A model generated the notes under the pieces. The model was given only the letters and a program-made list of their open reading frames with translations. It ran no database searches and was not told the DNA's origin. A program made the translations under genes and the position numbers. A stretch of DNA of 37,559 nt from Ignavibacteria bacterium (GTDB lineage Bacteria; Bacteroidota; Ignavibacteria; UBA10030; F1-140-MAGs086): the NCBI GenBank assembly GCA_016873775.1, contig VGWC01000017.1:1-37559 (forward strand), in the 5' to 3' direction. Shown here piece by piece: positions 1 to 8,648 of this stretch (positions are counted from its first letter, which is position 1; each line of letters starts with the position of its first letter).

Positions 1-1058
1 CAGGAACTCACGGAAAAACAACAACGACTTCGATGACGAGTTTGGTGTTGCTCGAAGGTAATCTTGACCCGACTGTTATTGTCGGCGGAAGATTGCACGG
101 ACTTGGCGGAACAAATGCGCGGCTCGGCAAAGGTGAATTTATCGTTGTCGAAGCGGATGAATTTGACCGCTCGTTTCTTTCGATTACGCCGACGATTGCC
201 GTTCTCACAACGCTCGATGTTGACCATCTCGACACGTATCGCGATTTGGAAGATATCAAGCAAGCGTTTATTCAGTTTGCAAACAAAGTTCCGTTTTATG
301 GATTTGTTGTGTTGTGTTTGGATGAGCCGTCGCTGCAAGATATTATGATTCATCTGAAAAAGAAAAAAATCATTACGTACGGTTTAAGTCCGCAAGCAGA
401 TTTGCAAGCGGTGGATATAACGCATAAAGAAAATGTTACGAAATTTTCTGTTGTGAAAAGTTGGAACGAAATAGGAACAATCGAAATGCAAACGACGGGA
501 AAACATAATGTGCAAAATGCGCTTGCAGCAATTGCTGTTGGGTTAGAACTCGGAATTCCTTTTGCAAAAGTGAAAGCGGGAATCGAAAAATTTTCCGGCG
601 TGTATCGTCGTTGGGAAAAGAAAGGCGAAGTGAACGGCGTGTTGTTGTTCGATGATTATGCGCATCATCCGACGGAATGTAAAGCAACGCTCGCTGGCGC
701 AAAAGCCGGTTGGCGAAAAAGAATTGTGTGCGTGTTTCAGCCGCATTTGTATTCGCGCACGAGAGATTTTTACGAAGAGTTTGGAAAAGCGTTTTTGCTT
801 TCCGATGTGTTGGTTGTTACCGATGTGTATCCCGCGCGCGAAGAACCGATTCAAGGCGTAACAGGAGAATTGATTACAAACGCCGCGAAACAATATGGAC
901 ATAAAGACGTTCATTACGTTCCCGACAAAAAAAATCTTCCGTCGCATTTGAAAAACATTGTGAAGAAAAATGATATTGTTGTTACAATGGGCGCAGGCGA
1001 TGTGTGGAAATATGGAAATGAGTTTTTGGAACAGTTAAAAGTTAAAAAAGAAAAGTGA
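1..1058 (+). CDS. murC: UDP-N-acetylmuramate--L-alanine ligase (MurC), 5'-partial
   Basis: MurC joins L-alanine to UDP-N-acetylmuramic acid using ATP, the first amino-acid addition in cytoplasmic peptidoglycan precursor synthesis. The reading frame is open from base 3 and begins inside the Mur ligase P-loop (GTHGKTTTTSM), so the N-terminal UDP-binding Rossmann domain lies before the window. Visible downstream are the central ATPase domain (EADEFDRSFL, then TLDVDHLDTY), DDYAHHPTE near the start of the C-terminal domain, QPHLYSRT, and a GAGD motif near the end. DDYAHHPTE with QPHLYSRT favours MurC over MurD, MurE or MurF. About 350 residues remain of a family usually near 460. It is followed by murB, ftsQ, ftsA and ftsZ, the usual division and cell-wall order. 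Identity is very secure. Confidence 0.96.
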   Translation, partial: GTHGKTTTTSMTSLVLLEGNLDPTVIVGGRLHGLGGTNARLGKGEFIVVEADEFDRSFLSITPTIAVLTTLDVDHLDTYRDLEDIKQAFIQFANKVPFYGFVVLCLDEPSLQDIMIHLKKKKIITYGLSPQADLQAVDITHKENVTKFSVVKSWNEIGTIEMQTTGKHNVQNALAAIAVGLELGIPFAKVKAGIEKFSGVYRRWEKKGEVNGVLLFDDYAHHPTECKATLAGAKAGWRKRIVCVFQPHLYSRTRDFYEEFGKAFLLSDVLVVTDVYPAREEPIQGVTGELITNAAKQYGHKDVHYVPDKKNLPSHLKNIVKKNDIVVTMGAGDVWKYGNEFLEQLKVKKEK

Positions 1059-1078
1059 AAAATTACTGTTGAATTTTC

Positions 1079-1169
1079 AATAGAACACTGATAACACAGA
1101 TGAGACGGATACTCACAGATAATTATCATCAGCGAAAATCAGTTCAATCCGTGTCATCTGAGTTCTATT
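1079..1169. repeat. 91-base dyad-symmetric element between murC and murB
   Basis: The element starts with AATAGAAC and ends with its exact reverse complement GTTCTATT. The left arm has four CNGAT boxes (1088, 1097, 1106, 1116) and the right arm four ATCNG boxes (1128, 1138, 1147, 1156). Box spacing is 9, 9, 10 on the left and 10, 9, 9 on the right, symmetric about base 1124. By hand count 32 of 45 opposed positions pair by Watson-Crick rules, plus one G-T, with no gaps. The centre contains the palindrome GATAATTATC (1118-1127). It fills most of the gap and ends 25 bases before the murB start. It resembles dispersed palindromic repeats I remember from FCB-group genomes; that link is from memory only. 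Confidence 0.8.
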
Positions 1170-1194
1170 AACTATTCGCACAATGTGAAGTAAA

Positions 1195-2124
1195 ATGTTA
1201 CGACTCGATGAATTACAAAACAATTTCAAAGGAACGCTTGCGTTGAACGAAATGATGAGTAGACATACATCGTTTTGCATTGGTGGTCCGGCGGATTTGT
1301 ATGCAGAACCAAACGATAAAAATGATTTGCTTGCGCTGCTCATTTTTTTGCAAGAACAAAATATTCCATTCACAATGCTAGGAAACGGAAGCAATGTTTT
1401 GGTGAGCGATAACGGTTTGCGCGGCGTTGTCATCAATTTGGAAAATGGTTTGAACAAAATTTCTTACGAAAATGCGAAGCATCCGCCTCTGGAGGATAAT
1501 TTTGTTGTTGTGGAATCCGGGGTAATGTTGAATCGCTTTGTTGATTTTTGTATTCAACGTGAACTCAAAGGCGTGGAAATGCTTGCGGGAATTCCGGGAA
1601 CAATCGGCGGCGCAATTCGAATGAATGCCGGTGCGCATGGTGGAGAAATTTCTGATTGCATTGTTGATGTAGAAGTGATTCGTGACAAAAAATTTCAAAC
1701 TGTTACGAAAGAAGAAGCGCAGTTTCAATATCGCTCATCTGTGTTTCACCGCGAAGTAATTGTCAGCGCGCGATTTCAACTTCCGCGAGGGAACAAAGAA
1801 GAAATGTCAGTTGTGCGAAAAGAAATGTTGAAGAAACGCAACGCAACGCAACCGCTTGATTTTCCGAATTCGGGAAGTGTTTTCAAAAATCCGAAACCAC
1901 TTTTTGCTGCAAAGTTGATTGAAGAATGTGGATTAAAGGGAATGCGAATCGGTAATGCGGGGATTTCCGAAAAGCACGCTAACTTTATCGTGAATTTGGG
2001 AAATGCGAAAGCCGATGATGTTCTTTCTCTGATGAAACTTGCAAAGAAAACTGTGAAGGAAAAATACAACGTTGATATGGAATTGGAAGTGAAGTTGCTC
2101 GGTTTTCAAAAAAATTTAGAATAA
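1195..2124 (+). CDS. murB: UDP-N-acetylenolpyruvoylglucosamine reductase (MurB)
   Basis: MurB reduces the enolpyruvyl group with NADPH through bound FAD to give UDP-N-acetylmuramic acid, the substrate of MurC just upstream. The 309-residue product has the expected FAD-binding signatures TMLGNGSNVLVSDNGLRG and GIPGTIGGAIRMNAGAHGG. The substrate-domain motif SGSVFKNP carries the Ser expected to donate the proton, and the closing Glu is probably in MELEVKLLGF. Length fits the shorter MurB class (about 300 residues). The ATG follows a 91-base inverted repeat that fills most of the gap after murC, and only an A/G-rich stretch (GTGAAG) precedes it. ftsQ starts 9 bases after the stop, so murB probably shares a transcript with the division genes. 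Identity is secure. Confidence 0.96.
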   Translation: MLRLDELQNNFKGTLALNEMMSRHTSFCIGGPADLYAEPNDKNDLLALLIFLQEQNIPFTMLGNGSNVLVSDNGLRGVVINLENGLNKISYENAKHPPLEDNFVVVESGVMLNRFVDFCIQRELKGVEMLAGIPGTIGGAIRMNAGAHGGEISDCIVDVEVIRDKKFQTVTKEEAQFQYRSSVFHREVIVSARFQLPRGNKEEMSVVRKEMLKKRNATQPLDFPNSGSVFKNPKPLFAAKLIEECGLKGMRIGNAGISEKHANFIVNLGNAKADDVLSLMKLAKKTVKEKYNVDMELEVKLLGFQKNLE

Positions 2125-2133
2125 TATTGAATA

Positions 2134-2943
2134 ATGCAGAATCCTATTTTGAAAATAAAAATCAATAAAGACCGATGGATCCTTCTTGGTAAAATATCCG
2201 TATGTATGCTGGTATTGATGGGAGTAGGTGTTCTACATTACTATGCGATTCAATGGAGTCAATTGCTCAAAGTTAGAACGATTGTGATTCAGGGGAACGA
2301 ACAATTACGATTACAAGGACTCTGTTCGCAATTATTTTTACCGAATGATTCTCTGTTATTTTCCTTTCGGCTTGAAAATGTGAAAAACAATGTATTGAAA
2401 AATTCATGGGTTCGGTCGGTTCGTATAAAAAGAATATTTCCATCAACATTAGCGATTACAATAATTGAGCGGGTGCCCGTTGCAATGGTGAGCGGAACAA
2501 AGACATTTTATGTTGATGCGGACGGAATTATACTTGCTCCGTTGTCGGAATGGATGCGATTTGATTTACCATTGATTTCCTCCGATGCGCAGTTGCGGTC
2601 AATGAGTTACAGTACCGAAATTCCTTTTTTACTTCGTCACTCGCTTGCAGTTGCAGTTTTGATGAAACAACGACACCGTGATGTGTATGCGTTGCTCTCG
2701 GAAATTCATTCGGATGTTAGCAACAACATTATTCTTTATACGTATGAAAATGGAATACCTGTGCTACTCGGAAAGGGCAACATCGATGAAAAATTATCGA
2801 ACCTCTCCGCGTTTTGGATTGCATCGCTGAAAAGCATCAATGGAGAACAAATACATTCTCTCGATGCGAGATTTCAGGATAGAATTATTGTGAAGTGGAA
2901 GAATACTGAAGGAAGTACGAACAGAAACAGAGTAACAAGTTAA
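2134..2943 (+). CDS. ftsQ: Cell division protein FtsQ/DivIB
   Basis: FtsQ is a bitopic divisome protein that links FtsB/FtsL and the septal synthase to the Z-ring. The 269-residue product has a basic cytoplasmic tail, one membrane segment (about residues 16-38, ILLGKISVCMLVLMGVG), then an extracytoplasmic POTRA-like stretch starting LKVRTIVIQGNEQLR. The FtsQ domain follows (WVRSVRIKRIFPSTLAITI, then ERVPVAMV, then FYVDADGIILAP). That order and the position between murB and ftsA identify it despite typically low sequence conservation. No ddl gene lies between murB and ftsQ, unlike in many dcw clusters. Its TAA stop shares one base with the ftsA ATG (TAATG), which suggests translational coupling. 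Confidence 0.93.
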   Translation: MQNPILKIKINKDRWILLGKISVCMLVLMGVGVLHYYAIQWSQLLKVRTIVIQGNEQLRLQGLCSQLFLPNDSLLFSFRLENVKNNVLKNSWVRSVRIKRIFPSTLAITIIERVPVAMVSGTKTFYVDADGIILAPLSEWMRFDLPLISSDAQLRSMSYSTEIPFLLRHSLAVAVLMKQRHRDVYALLSEIHSDVSNNIILYTYENGIPVLLGKGNIDEKLSNLSAFWIASLKSINGEQIHSLDARFQDRIIVKWKNTEGSTNRNRVTS

Positions 2944-4190
2944 TGGCAAAGAACGAACAATTACAACCACCGCTTTTTGTTGGACTTGATATCGGAACAA
3001 CAAAAATATGCGTTATCATTGCTTCACCTAATGCAAAAGGAGAATTGAATGTTCTTGGCATTGGACAAGCGGATTCTGATGGCGTTACAAAAGGCGAAAT
3101 CAAAAACCTCGAAAAAGTATCTGTTGCAATTCAAAATGCGCTTACGCTTGCCGAACAACGCGCGGGCGTAAAAATTACTTCCGTCGTTACGGGAATTGCT
3201 GGCGAACACGTGCAAAGTTTTCAAAGTCGCGGTGTTATTGCAATTAACAATGCTGAGCAGGAAATCAAACGCGAAGACGTGTTGCGACTATTGAACGATA
3301 CGCGACGAGTTGCACTTCCCCCGGAGCAAAAAATTCTGCACGTATTTCCTCAAGAATTTATTATTGATGGACAAGGAGGAATTCACGATCCAGTGGGAAT
3401 GAATGGAATTCGGCTCGAAGCGACAGTGCATGTTGTAACAAGCGCGAACAATGCGATGAAGAATATTGAAAAATGTGTTGAACGAACTGGGATAAAAATT
3501 CGCGATATCATATTGCAACAACTTGCATCGAGTTACGCAACGCTTGTGGATGAAGAAAAAGAACTTGGCATTGCGCTTGTGGATATTGGCGGAGGAACAA
3601 CAGATATCGCTGTGTTTGAAGAGGGTGTGTTGCGTCATAGTGCTTCCATTCCGTACGCGGGAAATCATGTTACACAAGATTTGCGCAAAGGTCTCGGACT
3701 TTTACAAGAACAAGCGGAAAAAATAAAGTGCGAATACGGCAATGCGTTTTCAAAAAATATTATTGAAGACGAACCGATTGTGTTGCCGGGAATTGCGGGA
3801 AGAAGTCCGATAGAAATTTCCAAAGAAACTATTTGCAGAATTATTCAGCCACGAATGGAAGAAATATTTGAACTTGTTGCCGACGAACTGAAGCGCAATG
3901 GATTTGCGAAACGACTTGCGGCGGGGATTGTTCTCACCGGCGGCGGCGCAATGATAAATGGAACTTCGGATTTAGCGCAAACAATGTTTTCTATGCCGGT
4001 GAAGTTAGGAATTCCATTCGGATTTTCCGGCGGACTCGTACAAGAAATTGAACATCCGACGTATGCAACATCTGCGGGACTTGCATTGTATGCGTATCGT
4101 TATAGAGATAAAATGCACGACGATATTGAAGAAGAACATCCATTGAAAAATATACTGCAGGGTTTGAAGAAATGGTTAAAGCAGATGTAG
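2943..4190 (+). CDS. ftsA: Cell division protein FtsA
   Basis: FtsA is the actin-like ATPase that tethers FtsZ to the membrane and recruits later division proteins. In the 415-residue product the actin-fold elements are visible: phosphate-1 GLDIGTTKICVIIA near residue 13, phosphate-2 ALVDIGGGTTDIAVF, and the adenosine motif IVLTGGGAMINGTSD. The C-terminus ends in an amphipathic basic helix (NILQGLKKWLKQM), as expected for the FtsA membrane-targeting sequence. The ATG overlaps the ftsQ stop by one base. A 121-base gap with octamer-type repeats separates it from ftsZ. The partner peptide is present at the FtsZ C-terminus. Identity is secure. Confidence 0.97.
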   Translation: MAKNEQLQPPLFVGLDIGTTKICVIIASPNAKGELNVLGIGQADSDGVTKGEIKNLEKVSVAIQNALTLAEQRAGVKITSVVTGIAGEHVQSFQSRGVIAINNAEQEIKREDVLRLLNDTRRVALPPEQKILHVFPQEFIIDGQGGIHDPVGMNGIRLEATVHVVTSANNAMKNIEKCVERTGIKIRDIILQQLASSYATLVDEEKELGIALVDIGGGTTDIAVFEEGVLRHSASIPYAGNHVTQDLRKGLGLLQEQAEKIKCEYGNAFSKNIIEDEPIVLPGIAGRSPIEISKETICRIIQPRMEEIFELVADELKRNGFAKRLAAGIVLTGGGAMINGTSDLAQTMFSMPVKLGIPFGFSGGLVQEIEHPTYATSAGLALYAYRYRDKMHDDIEEEHPLKNILQGLKKWLKQM

Positions 4191-4254
4191 TTTATTCGTT
4201 ATTTGGTTCGTTCATTTGTCGGAAAGCACAAACCAATAAACGAACAAGCAAACA
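4190..4254. repeat. Octamer-type inverted repeat between ftsA and ftsZ
   Basis: Starting on the last base of the ftsA stop, the sequence runs as 8-base units GTTTATTC, GTTATTTG, GTTCGTTC, ATTTGTCG (4190-4221). A complementary-style run follows (CAAACCAATAAACGAACAAG, 4229-4248). The two halves can pair: TTCGTTATTTGGTT (4195-4208) against AACCAATAAACGAA (4231-4244) match at 12 of 14 positions. The right half resembles the tract inside metG near 30065-30120. It has no run of T directly after the hairpin, so it is not a normal terminator. Confidence 0.6.
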
Positions 4255-4311
4255 CAATAAAAGAGTTTTTTAAAAAATATTTTACAAATAATTTAGAGAA
4301 AGAAAAGCAAA

Positions 4312-5481
4312 ATGATTGAACTTGAATACAATAATGAACGTGGTGCAAAACTTCGAGTCGTTGGCGTTGGCGGCGGCGGCGGAAATTGCGTCAATAATAT
4401 GATTGAAAAAGGAATGCGCGGCGTAGAATTTATCACGATGAATACGGATTCGCAAGCGTTGGAAAACAGCAAAGCATCGCGGAAAGTGCAGATTGGAAAA
4501 TCATTGACTCGCGGACTTGGAGCGGGCGCAGATCCCTCTATTGGACAACGCGCAGCAGAAGAAGACCGTGAAGATATTGCTCGCTCTATCGAAGGTTGCG
4601 ATATGGTTTTTATTACCGCCGGAATGGGGGGAGGTACGGGAACAGGAGCGGCGCCGGTAATTGCGAATATTGCCAAAAGCGCAGGAGCATTAGTTGTTGC
4701 AATAGTAACAAAACCGTTTTCTTCAGAAGGAAAACGAAGAATGTTTCAAGCGGAAACAGGAATTGCGGAATTGAAGAAACATGTTGATACGTTAATTGTT
4801 GTTCCCAATCAGAAATTGCTTTCACTTGTTGATAAGACGACCCCATTACGTGAAGCATTGAATCGCGCTAACGATGTTTTGTACAATGCGACGCGAGGAA
4901 TTTCTGAAGTGATTACTATTCCCGGGTTTATCAATGTGGATTTTGCAGATGTTCGAACAGTGATGAAAGAAAGCGGCGATGCGTTGATGGGAGCAGGAAT
5001 AGCAACGGGAGAACATCGCGCAATCGAAGCCGCACATGCTGCTATTTCTTCTCCGCTCCTCGATGATATTTCCATTTCCGGCGCGCGCGGGGTATTGATT
5101 AACGTTACTGGCGGAAATTCGATGACTCTGATGGAAGTAGATGAAGTTGCAAACGTTATTCATGAATCTACGGGAGATGATGCGAATGTTATTCTCGGCG
5201 CTGTAATTGACGAAAATGCAGGGGAAGAATTGCGTGTAACAGTGATTGCAACCGGCTTTAATAAAAAGAATGGTGCGATGAACAAGAAATCCGTTGCAAA
5301 TTACCTGGAGCCGTTTCCTGTGGGAATATCAGAAAAGAATGCATTGGACGAACCGGCATTTGTTCGGAAAGGAATTGCCGTTTCCGGTGTAACGGTGCTT
5401 GATACTTTGCCGCTAACAAAAAATAAAATAGACAAGAGAGATGCAGATAAACCGGCATTTCTGAGGAGAATAATGGATTGA
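4312..5481 (+). CDS. ftsZ: Cell division protein FtsZ
   Basis: FtsZ is the tubulin-like GTPase that forms the division ring. The product of 389 residues opens the GTPase domain with VVGVGGGGGNCVNNM, carries the tubulin signature GMGGGTGTGAAPV and has the T7-loop region PGFINVDFADVRTVM. After a variable linker it ends with DKPAFLRRIMD, the conserved C-terminal peptide that binds FtsA. The ATG follows a purine-rich stretch (GAGAAAGAAAAG), a plausible ribosome site. It is the last gene of the division cluster and is followed 24 bases later by a strong hairpin and T-run. Length and every key motif are normal. Confidence 0.98.
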   Translation: MIELEYNNERGAKLRVVGVGGGGGNCVNNMIEKGMRGVEFITMNTDSQALENSKASRKVQIGKSLTRGLGAGADPSIGQRAAEEDREDIARSIEGCDMVFITAGMGGGTGTGAAPVIANIAKSAGALVVAIVTKPFSSEGKRRMFQAETGIAELKKHVDTLIVVPNQKLLSLVDKTTPLREALNRANDVLYNATRGISEVITIPGFINVDFADVRTVMKESGDALMGAGIATGEHRAIEAAHAAISSPLLDDISISGARGVLINVTGGNSMTLMEVDEVANVIHESTGDDANVILGAVIDENAGEELRVTVIATGFNKKNGAMNKKSVANYLEPFPVGISEKNALDEPAFVRKGIAVSGVTVLDTLPLTKNKIDKRDADKPAFLRRIMD

Positions 5482-5505
5482 AAGAATGAGTATTGTAATT
5501 GTGAT

Positions 5506-5546
5506 AGAGAAGCAATTTTTATTGAAGGAGTTTGCTTCTCTTTTTG
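5506..5546 (+). terminator. Intrinsic terminator after ftsZ
   Basis: A perfect 10-base stem, AGAGAAGCAA (5506-5515) with TTGCTTCTCT (5532-5541), encloses a 16-base loop and runs straight into a T-rich tail (5541-5547). It lies 24 bases past the ftsZ stop and marks the end of the division transcript, so the cyclase gene downstream probably has its own promoter. Confidence 0.85.
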
Positions 5547-5659
5547 TTAAGGATAAATAATTTTAAGAAACCACAGCAAAGTTTTGCAATAAGGTTTTTA
5601 TTATTATTTTTTGAACAAAACAATAGAAAGAAACCATATCGAAGTTTGTTACAATTCTA

Positions 5660-8617
5660 ATGCCAGAAGTCTCTAAACATTATCCTCCATCGCACGAACA
5701 TCGCAGACTTGCGGCAATAATGTTCACCGACATCAAGGATTATTCCAAAAAGATGCAGAGTGACGAATCAGCCGCATTGCGAATGCTCGAAATCCATAAT
5801 CAAATGATGCGGGAAAATATCGCGCGATATGAAGGAACGGTTGTTAAAACCGTTGGCGATGCATTTCTTGTTTCGTTTGATAGTGTTATCAATGCAACGG
5901 AATGCGCTGTCGAATGTCAGGAACGGTTTATTGAATACAATAAAGAAAAAGAGGAACATCAAAAAATTGTCATTCGTGTTGGCGTTCATCTCGGAGATAT
6001 TATTGAGAAAGACAACGATGTATTCGGCGATGGTGTGAATATTGCTTCAAGAATTCAGTCAATGGCAGAGCCCGGCGGAATTAACATTTCGGAAAGCGTT
6101 TATCAACAAGTACGAAATAAACTTGACTTACCCTACCTTTCATTAGGCGCTCCCCAACTCAAAAATATAAAAGAAGCCATTAAAATTTATCAAATAATAA
6201 TTGGCGATGGAAAACAGCGTTCTCCCTTTGCTACGCAATGGCTGATTTTTAAAACGTTGATGAGAAGACGAGAATGGAAAAGAAGATTGGCAATTGGTAT
6301 TCCACTCGCGCTTCTTTGTTTATTTTTTGGATTGTCTTTTGATAATTATCCCAAGATTCAAAAATTTCGAGCAGATAATCTACCGTGGTTTTATTCATTA
6401 AAAAGTGTGGAAGGAAAAGTAGCTGTTTTACCTTTTGAAAATAATTCTAAGTTAGAAGATTACGCTGTTAACGGTATGACAGACGAAGTCATTTCTTCAT
6501 TAGGTTCTATTAAAGGTTTGTTTATATTAGACCGAAATGCTGTAATCAAATATGACATTAAAGAACTTCCTAAAAATGAGAGAGAACTTCCAGCACTTCC
6601 ACAAATTGCAGAAGAGCTTGGTGTTCGATACGTTATTAAAGGACTTGTAAGAAATGCTGGTGATAAATTGCGAATCAGTTATGAGGTATATGACAATCAA
6701 AAATCAAAAAAAACGGTTGGAAAACTTGATGAAGATTTTTCTGAGGAGAATATACTTGGAGTTCAGGAACGATTAGCCGGTTCTATTGCAAAAGAACTCC
6801 GCATCACAGTTACAAAAGAACAACAAGCTGCAATCGCCGCGAAAACCCAAGTGAATTCTAAGGCGTATGATTTTTCATTGCGGGGGTTAGATTATTTACG
6901 CAGAAATACGAAACGTGACAACGAATTTGCATTGCAAATGTTTGAAAAAGCAGTCGCGCTTGATACATCGTTTGCTTTGGGTTATGCTGAACTTGCGTAT
7001 GCGCAATGGCTACACTATAGTTGGTACGGAAGCGGTGGGAAAGACCTTCTCGATCATAGTTTGAAAAATGCACAACGCGCCCAACAATTGAACCCCCAAT
7101 TGGGTGAAGCATATCGAGTTATCGGTGCAGTCTATTCAATGGCACCGCCGTTAGCATCCAATTACACGGATGATGTGAACGCATTAAACAAAGCGATTGA
7201 ACTGAACCCGAACGATGCTATTTCCTATTATCTGCTTGGGTCTGTGTATGAAAGAAAAGATTTAAACCAATCACTTTCCTATTACGAACAAGCAATACAA
7301 CGAAGTCCAAGCAATTCTTTGTTTTATTTAGGAAAAGGAAGAGCGTTGATGAAAAACAAAATGTTGGATTCTGCAATTGCGATTGTGAGAGAAGCAATTG
7401 AATATCAACCGGACCAAATTCAGGGATATTTGCAACTGGGTAATTTGTTTATTCAAAAAGAAAATCTTGGTGAAGCGGAAAATTCGTTTCGCAGAGCAAT
7501 TCAACTTCAACCGGATAATACTGCGGGCTATTTGGGATTAGCAAAAATGTATCGCCAATTGGGAAAATATGAAGATGCATTAACACAATATCAAAGCGCG
7601 TTGTTGCGAGATTCAACGAACCGCGAAGTGTACTTTGGATTGGGCGAAAGCAATCTTTCTTTGAGAACACTGAAAGACGCAAGAAAATATTTCGATAGAG
7701 TAATTGAAATCGGGCAGTATGATTTCCGCATTGTCAACGATGTTGGACGCGCGTATGAGCGTATTGGTGATTTTGAAACGGCATTGTATTATTTTGACCT
7801 TTCCATTGAAAAGAATCCGAATGCACAAGCCGCTGGAGGAGAAATTTCTGTGGATGCACTGGAAAAGAAAGCGCAGATGCTGGTTTCATTAGGACGTTTG
7901 GAAGAAGCAGTAACAGCAATGGAAAAAGTTGTTGAACTCAAAAAAGATTTTGCTATTCCATATTCCAATTTGGCATTATTTTTAAATATGGCTCTGCGAC
8001 CTCAAGAAGCAATCACGGCAATCAAGAAATATCCTCATTATTTGGATGAACCCGATTTACTGATGAAACTAGGAATGAGTTATCGTATGCTTGGTGATAT
8101 CAATAATTCATTAGTAAGTTACAGTGCCGCAGAAGAATTGTATAAAAAACGCCTGGAAACTGCGCCACGAGACCAAGTCTTACTTTCCTTTGTAACTGAA
8201 ACGTACTATCATCGAGGGATTTCTTTTGAGAAGGCGGGAAAACAAGCGGATGCATTTAATCAATTTGATAAAGCACTTAAATATTATCAGGATAAATTAA
8301 ATGACGACCCGGGAAATCTTGAAGTCATTGGATATATCGGAGTCATTAAAGCACGATTAGGCGATAAAAGCGGCGCACTTCAAACAATTCAAAAACTTGA
8401 ATCGGATGTATCTTCTGACGCGATAGCGAATTATCAAATTGCCGCAGTTTATTCTGTGCAAAATGATATTCCCAACGCCGCAAAATATCTGAGAAAAGGA
8501 ATTGCGTTAGGTTTTAAAGAATTTGGTTTTATGATGATTGACCCCGATATGGAGAATTTGATTAAATCAAAAGAAGGACAATCGCTATTGAAACAGAAGA
8601 AAAAACTTCCAAGTTAA
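5660..8617 (+). CDS. Class III adenylate/guanylate cyclase with TolB-like and TPR regions
   Basis: The 985-residue product is a three-part signalling protein. Residues about 15-180 form a class III nucleotide cyclase domain. Its metal-binding Asp residues are Asp24 (FTDIKDY) and Asp67 (TVGDAFLVSF), and its transition-state pair is Asn127 and Arg131 (GVNIASRIQ), so it looks catalytically competent. One membrane segment follows (about 213-231). Next is a TolB-like region starting VAVLPFENNSKLEDY (about 254-380), and from about 395 to the end many tetratricopeptide repeats, for example FALGYAELAYAQWL and GYLGLAKMYRQLGKYEDAL. ATP or GTP preference cannot be read safely. It stands alone between the ftsZ terminator and lysS. 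No known receptor domain is visible, so TolB/TPR probably acts as the sensing or docking part (inference). Confidence 0.88.
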   Translation: MPEVSKHYPPSHEHRRLAAIMFTDIKDYSKKMQSDESAALRMLEIHNQMMRENIARYEGTVVKTVGDAFLVSFDSVINATECAVECQERFIEYNKEKEEHQKIVIRVGVHLGDIIEKDNDVFGDGVNIASRIQSMAEPGGINISESVYQQVRNKLDLPYLSLGAPQLKNIKEAIKIYQIIIGDGKQRSPFATQWLIFKTLMRRREWKRRLAIGIPLALLCLFFGLSFDNYPKIQKFRADNLPWFYSLKSVEGKVAVLPFENNSKLEDYAVNGMTDEVISSLGSIKGLFILDRNAVIKYDIKELPKNERELPALPQIAEELGVRYVIKGLVRNAGDKLRISYEVYDNQKSKKTVGKLDEDFSEENILGVQERLAGSIAKELRITVTKEQQAAIAAKTQVNSKAYDFSLRGLDYLRRNTKRDNEFALQMFEKAVALDTSFALGYAELAYAQWLHYSWYGSGGKDLLDHSLKNAQRAQQLNPQLGEAYRVIGAVYSMAPPLASNYTDDVNALNKAIELNPNDAISYYLLGSVYERKDLNQSLSYYEQAIQRSPSNSLFYLGKGRALMKNKMLDSAIAIVREAIEYQPDQIQGYLQLGNLFIQKENLGEAENSFRRAIQLQPDNTAGYLGLAKMYRQLGKYEDALTQYQSALLRDSTNREVYFGLGESNLSLRTLKDARKYFDRVIEIGQYDFRIVNDVGRAYERIGDFETALYYFDLSIEKNPNAQAAGGEISVDALEKKAQMLVSLGRLEEAVTAMEKVVELKKDFAIPYSNLALFLNMALRPQEAITAIKKYPHYLDEPDLLMKLGMSYRMLGDINNSLVSYSAAEELYKKRLETAPRDQVLLSFVTETYYHRGISFEKAGKQADAFNQFDKALKYYQDKLNDDPGNLEVIGYIGVIKARLGDKSGALQTIQKLESDVSSDAIANYQIAAVYSVQNDIPNAAKYLRKGIALGFKEFGFMMIDPDMENLIKSKEGQSLLKQKKKLPS

Positions 8618-8648
8618 TTTTATTTTGAAAAGAAAGGTACGTAATTAA

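Noticed and set aside
543-947. A 134-codon minus-strand open frame over murC
   Set aside because: It lies entirely within the conserved Mur ligase C-terminal domain on the other strand and is explained by codon use.
4190-4254. The ftsA-ftsZ hairpin as an intrinsic terminator
   Set aside because: No T-run follows the stem, and ftsZ should be transcribed with ftsA. It fits the dispersed-repeat group better.
5547-5659. A promoter for the cyclase gene
   Set aside because: The gap is AT-rich with several weak TTG-like boxes, but no pair with proper spacing stands out.
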